This document shows, one piece after another, positions 9,801-13,477 of a stretch of 13,477 bases of DNA; position 1 is the first letter of the stretch, and each line of letters starts with the position of its first letter. Under the pieces are notes generated by a model that worked only from the letters and a program-made list of their open reading frames with translations, had not been told where the DNA came from and did not search any database. Both the position numbers and the translations under genes were made by a program. Source of the DNA: Trebouxia sp. TZW2008 (Eukaryota > Chlorophyta > Trebouxiophyceae > Trebouxiales > Trebouxiaceae); contig BDIU01000590.1 in assembly GCA_002118135.1 (NCBI GenBank), forward strand, positions 1-13,477, given 5' to 3'.

Positions 9801-12800
9801 GGAAATGGCAGGACACAAAGACCAACCTGGACATGGAGACAAGGTTGAGAAGAGAGGCTGAAAATGAAGTGGGCGACATTGGCAAGCTGCACCAGCAGGC
9901 TACCCAGGTGAGTCAGGGTCTGAAGGGCAAACCTCTCCAGTCAGCTTTTTGTCATATATGCGGTAGCACTTGCACGTGTCATATGTGAAGCCTGATCAGA
10001 CTCATCCACTACACTTTAGGTTGGTTTGACCCTCAAATTCCAATGGCAAATGGTGCCCAACACAAGTCAAAAACCCTTTAGGTGTTGCACATTGAGACAC
10101 TGGGTGAGCATAGTAAGCTCAAAATCCTTGAAGGTCATATGTGTGTCAGGCAACCTGTGTAAATGGCTTCGCTTGGGGCAAGCAGTTTCATCAGTAGCAT
10201 GAATGCAAGCCACCGTACAATGTGCCTAAGCACAAGCGCCCTGTATGCTTTTGACTGAGGAAAGGCAGGCATGCATGTATATGCTTGCGCTGAGCAGCTG
10301 TCTCCGGTGTCATAATGTGCCTTTGTGAAAGCTTTGCAGTCTTTGTTTGTTTCAGCAATCCCAGCCATATTGTGTGCAGGATTCCAGCTCTTGCATTCAA
10401 GGATTGGAAGCCAGAGTGGCGGAAGTCAACAGCTTGAGGCAGCAGGCACAGCGCAGCCTGGCTGACACGGAAAAGAAGAGCACCAGGGCCGAGGAGGCGC
10501 TGATGGATGTCAAGAAACAAAGGCAGGACTTGGAGGCGGACTTGGCAGCTGAGAAGAGCAGGCGGCAGGCTGCTGAGGCTGCCTGCATTTATGCCAAGAA
10601 TACACATGAGGAAGCTGTCCAGGTGGGCTGCTTGTGCAAATATTTTAAGGCAAACTTGCATGATGCATAATGAGCTGGCGGAGAGGCTGCGCCAGTGTGT
10701 GCAAGTCATACGTCTTGTGCATGCATCCTCATTGTGTGCGTCCAAGGTCCTCTGGGAATGATGCACCCAGCGCAACCAACAGCAAAATACATGTTTTTTG
10801 TAAAGTTGTTTTGCCCGGCGCATACACGAGACTCATGGAGAGCCCTCTTTGCATACACCCCTTCACAAGACTGTTCATTTGAACAATCATGGTGTTGCAT
10901 GACCTGCAGTGCAGCGTGCCATCCGCAAGTGCTGACTGTGCCAAGTCATGATTGCTCAGGTGCTTATGTATATTTAGTGTGTTGCAGATAGTACACAGAC
11001 ACTCCTCAACCTTGATCACATCCAGCCAGATGTTTGGAGTTTGACCTTCTGCATGGACCCATACCAATTTCTGAACAGTTTCCTGCATTATCTGCATAGA
11101 CGGACAGAGTGGGCTGTTGAGACATATCATGAGCAAGTAGTCACATACATCCTGCCTGCCATTGTCAACCACAACACGCCTTGTACAGGATGGCAATGCT
11201 CAGCTTGAGCGCTTGAAGGCTGAAGCGGCCGAGCTGAAGAGCAAGAGGCAGCAGGCTGAGCACAGCCTGACTGATGAGAAGAAGAGGAGCCAGCAGATAG
11301 AGGTGGAGTTGACAGCTGAAAAGGCAGCAAGGCAGGGCTTGGAGGTGGAGTTGACAGCCGCTGACAAGAAGCGACAGTCTGCTGAGGAGGACTTGCGTGA
11401 TTTGAAGAAGAGCAACAATGCAGCTGCCAAGGTGAGCTGCCACACAGCTGAAACTGTTGTTTTGATCATCTAATGTTTGCTGTGCATCAGTACTCATTGT
11501 GCATAGCAATGGTTCCCACACGATAAGTCACCTAGTTGTGTGCAAATTATGACAATGCTTGCAGTGTGCACCCACTCAGCTGCTGATGCCATCACCAATA
11601 CCGTTGAAAACTCATGTGCTCGACGTACACTGTGCTGCAGATGCCGTCATGTTTGTTGTGCACGTCTCCACCTGCTAGGTGTTCTGCCTGCAATGTTGCT
11701 GTCTCTGTGCTTCCCTGCCAAATGCGCAGCAGGAAGGTCAGCGCACAGCGACATCAGGTGCAGTCAGGCTTGCCTCTATCCACATGTGCCGCAAGCATGT
11801 GGCGGCATGCATTTCCTGCCTTGACCAAGCACACACTTGCTGTCTTGCAGGATGTCAATAGTCAGCTTGAAGAATTGAAGGCTGAGCTGGCTGAGCTGAA
11901 GGCAAGCAGGCAGCAGGCAGAGCACAGCCTTGCTGCACTGCAGACAAGGAGCCGTGTGGCAGAAGACACGCTGAGTCAGGTGAAGCAGCAGAGGCAGCAG
12001 GTCCAGCTGGACTTGGCAGCTGAGCAGGGAGCACGCCAAAGCTCAGGGGCAAACCTGACAACTGAGGAGGCCAGGAGGCAGGTTGCTGAGACTGCCCTCA
12101 GCAATGCCAAGAAGGCACATGCCAAGGTGGGGTGCCTCACTGCAACTTCACCTAGGCAAAAGCTTGCTGTGAGGACAGTTGAGCTTGGCTTGCAGATCTG
12201 ATGGGGAGCTGACACAGGGACTCTGCTGCTTTGCTTGCTGAATGTGCTGTATATGAGTCTGTCAGATAGGCCTGTGGTTCAAGTTGCCACCAGAATGCAT
12301 CACAGCTCAGTGTGGTCTAGTCTGTATCAAACAGCAGTGTACAGGCCCAAACAATGCTTCCACTTGTTTCGCAAAGTCATGACCTTCCCTCATGCTGTCG
12401 GCAGCTGCATGAGCATTCATGACTGAGCTGCTGGCATGACTGACTCAAGTGCTCACGAGCTATTGACGCAAGTGCCCATGAACAAAGCACAGAATGCAAG
12501 CTGTACATGCTTCACTGGGTGCCTGACTTCCAAATCCAGTGTTGTAATTTACGCAGGACATCAATGTCAGGCACAAGGCTTTGGAGGCCGAGTTGACTGA
12601 GCAGACGGTAAAGCTGCAGCAGGCAGAGCTTGGTCTTGCTGAGGCAATGAAGAAGGGGCAGCAGGCAGATGTGAGCCTGGCTGAGCTGAAGAAGAGAGGA
12701 CAGCAGGCTGAGCAAAGTTTGGCTGCTCTCAAGAGGAGGAGCAGTGAGGTGGAGGTGAAGTTGGCAGCTGAGAAGGCAGCAAGGCAGGGCTTTGAGGTGG

Positions 12801-13452
12801 AGTTGGCAGTCGCTGGCAAGAGGCGCCTGTCTGTTGAGGAGGACTTCTGTGAGCTGCAGAAGGCCAATGAGCAGGTTGAGCTTTCATACAGAACAGCAAT
12901 CTTTGACAATGTTTTGTAGGAGTTGCAGGGAACTTTCTTGGCTTTTGCCTGTCGCAAATCACAAGCAAGCCTGTTGTAGTGTGGCATGATGTGTGTCAGA
13001 CTGTACCTTCTGATCATCTCTCAGGTGCTTTGACCAGACCCAAAAGAGAGGCTTCATGCAAAGCTCTGCCCAGATTTGCATGAAGTCGTATGCCTAAAGC
13101 ACATGCGGCCATGTGCAGTACTATACTGACACAGTGCCTGAGTCTTCCTTGGGCGTCCTGCAAGCTTCTTTCAGCTACTGTGGTTGGGCGCCCAAGCGAA
13201 AGGGTTGGTAGCACCTGAACATAGCTGAATGGAGACGCAGCGTACCCACACTGCTGCCCTTGTGAAGATGTTTGCTGTTTGCAGGCTGCCAAGGGTCAGC
13301 TGGAGGGCTTGAGGGCTGAGGTGGCTAAGCTGACGACTCAGAGGCAGCAGACAGCAGACAGGCTTGCTGTGTTCAGTGAAAACAGATGGGCCTGGCAGCT
13401 TGTTGTCTGCCTGACACTTAGTGTGGCGCTTGCATGCTGCCTGTTTGGCTAG
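6829..13452 (+). CDS. Long coiled-coil protein with C-terminal membrane anchor, about 13 exons
   Basis: Exons: 6829-6886, 6960-7057, 7305-7475, 7639-7742, 8212-8236, 8341-8457, 8860-8976, 9749-9907, 10380-10622, 11189-11431, 11851-12126, 12557-12874, 13285-13452 (stop TAG). Summed length is 2097 bases, 698 residues counting one internal TGA at codon 132. From exon 6 on all junctions are phase 0. The start ATG has a good context (AAACCATGGG). Residues 1-52 are low complexity (MGCFGWSLRQAKGG). Exon 3 is basic, then Gln-rich helix. Residues 153-673 are nearly all heptad-like helix rich in Gln, Glu, Lys, Ala and Leu, with RQQAEHSL, AEKAARQGLEVEL and KRQSAEEDL blocks. The last 21 residues, WAWQLVVCLTLSVALACCLFG, form one membrane segment at the extreme end, as in tail-anchored golgin-like tethers. 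A rod projecting into the cytosol from an ER, Golgi or organelle surface is the likely layout. No named orthologue was recognised. Confidence 0.75.
7058..7304 (+). other. Intron 2 of the coiled-coil gene, with an unused-looking acceptor
   Basis: A strong pyrimidine-rich acceptor, GTCTTTTGCTTTGCAG, ends at 7140, and is followed by an open stretch that stops at TAA near 7180. No exon of matching phase could be built between it and exon 3 except a six-base TATGAA micro-exon, which I do not support. The rest of the intron holds nothing recognisable. Confidence 0.3.
7639..7742 (+). other. Exon 4 of the coiled-coil gene, carrying an in-frame TGA
   Basis: After the acceptor ACATATGCAG the frame demanded by exon 3 (phase 0) gives a clear coiled-coil strand, AEQQAAKHQQRSQELEALLQ, then DL and TGA at 7705-7707. 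The same frame then stays open and helix-like (AREAATLSKSA) to a GTATGG donor at 7743, in phase 2. An alternative that avoids the stop ends exon 3 at 7479 (before GTTTTC) and starts exon 4 at 7699, but it discards the best coiled-coil part. A sequencing error, a real disabling mutation, or an alternative transcript can explain it. Confidence 0.5.
8212..8236 (+). other. Tentative 25-base micro-exon of the coiled-coil gene
   Basis: Exon 4 ends in phase 2 and exon 6 begins in phase 0. This 25-base segment, with AG before it and GTGCGC after it, supplies one base plus eight codons (HGAAGNQQ) and so restores the frame. Support comes only from phase and splice dinucleotides. Confidence 0.35.
8521..8640 (+). 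repeat. CACTC/CTCAC-rich pyrimidine tract in intron 6
   Basis: The stretch is dominated by irregular CACTC, CTCAC and CTCCC words with few purines other than A, ending in GCCTCAATCAG. It is a degenerate simple-sequence tract within the 402-base intron 8458-8859. The final CAATCAG could act as a splice acceptor, but no exon with suitable phases was found after it. Confidence 0.6.
9281..9326. repeat. 18-base inverted repeat with 10-base loop
   Basis: The left arm is CTCAGAAAGCAAGCATCA (9281-9298) and the right arm is TGATGCTTGCTTCCTGAG (9309-9326). The inner 12 bases pair perfectly, then one A-C mismatch, then five more pairs, around the loop TATGTTGAAT. It lies inside intron 7, directly after an acceptor-like CATTGCAG. 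The arms are AT/GC balanced and not a simple repeat. It may be a small hairpin RNA source, a remnant of a short inverted-repeat element, or chance. Confidence 0.6.
9659..9748 (+). other. Possible upstream extension of exon 8
   Basis: The reading frame of exon 8 is open upstream to a GTTTGCAG acceptor at 9658. Using it would add exactly 30 in-frame residues (starting QGRLHLVQLLTMCSG) without changing phase. A second AG three bases on (NAGNAG) would drop one Gln. The acceptor at 9748 has a better pyrimidine tract and gives a start like the other repeat exons, so it is preferred. Confidence 0.3.
10380..13373 (+). repeat. Family of duplicated phase-0 exons (exons 9-13)
   Basis: Exons 10380-10622, 11189-11431, 11851-12126, 12557-12874 and the first 89 bases of the last exon are diverged copies of one unit. 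Four begin with GA (Asp) right after the acceptor. Shared blocks are QLE.LKAE, A.LK..RQQAE.SL near residue 20, then 13-15-residue steps headed by R (RSQQIEVEL, RQGLEVEL, RQSAEEDL). Lengths are 81, 81, 92 and 106 codons. The introns between them (566, 419, 430 and 410 bases) show no obvious common sequence. Confidence 0.75.
11301..12847 (+). repeat. 95-base block shared by exons 10 and 12
   Basis: 11301-11395 and 12753-12847 align without gaps with 12 differences by hand count (about 87 percent identical), including GCAGCAAGGCAGGGCTT in both. Exon 11, lying between them, is much less similar over the same part. Confidence 0.65.
13387..13449 (+). other. C-terminal membrane anchor of the coiled-coil protein
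   Basis: The last 21 codons before TAG read WAWQLVVCLTLSVALACCLFG, an unbroken hydrophobic helix preceded by ENR and followed directly by the stop. No residue remains beyond the segment except Gly. This is the arrangement of tail-anchored proteins, inserted after translation with the rod in the cytosol. The cysteines near the end could be acylated, which is speculation. Confidence 0.8.
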
Positions 13453-13477
13453 GCACACTAGCTTCTTTTGCAGACTG

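Noticed and set aside
10670..10730. Possible extra coiled-coil exon with ELAERLRQCVQ in intron 9
   Set aside because: There is no acceptor of suitable phase before it and no donor that returns to phase 0.
1..13477. Mobile elements, CRISPR arrays, tRNA or rRNA genes, bacterial operons
   Set aside because: No terminal repeats, transposase or reverse-transcriptase motifs, regularly spaced repeats, or cloverleaf-like sequences were found; the genes are clearly intron-split and eukaryotic.

Overview
The window looks like nuclear DNA from a green alga, probably a trebouxiophyte; a Coccomyxa-like genome is my guess from style, not from a match. The reasons are GT-AG introns with TGCAG-type acceptors, a plastid/cyanobacterial protein family (DUF3593), balanced base composition with very many TGCA/GCTG words, and TGTAA boxes after genes. 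There are no rRNA or tRNA genes, CRISPR arrays or recognisable mobile elements. All gene models are spliced models built by eye from reading frame, splice sites and intron phase; no transcript or database was available.

Layout: (1) 169-1175, plus strand: three-exon gene for a plastid-type DUF3593 membrane protein, complete. (2) 1431-2091, plus strand: small three-exon gene of unknown function. (3) 2083 to at least 5981, probably 6140 or beyond, minus strand: at least eight exons encoding a large protein with a low-complexity/coiled N-terminal part and a C-terminal beta-propeller of WD40 type. Its first exons (6141-6672) are not resolved. Its stop overlaps the end of gene 2, so those two genes converge. 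(4) 6829-13452, plus strand: about 13 exons, almost all joined in phase 0, encoding a long coiled-coil protein that ends in a single hydrophobic segment at the very C-terminus, a tail-anchored layout. Genes 3 and 4 are divergent and may share the short upstream region 6673-6828.

The most interesting locus is gene 4. Exons 9-13 are diverged copies of one ancestral exon. Each starts with a QLE.LKAE-like block followed by RQQAE.SL and then runs in roughly 14-residue steps. Exons 9 and 10 are both 243 bases, and exons 11 and 12 are longer by 11 and 25 codons. The last copy is cut short and joined to the membrane anchor. The gene appears to have grown as a rod by phase-0 exon duplication. One of its N-terminal exons carries an in-frame TGA that is not explained. 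An intron of the same gene holds an 18-base-pair hairpin. I see no sign that the four genes share a pathway.
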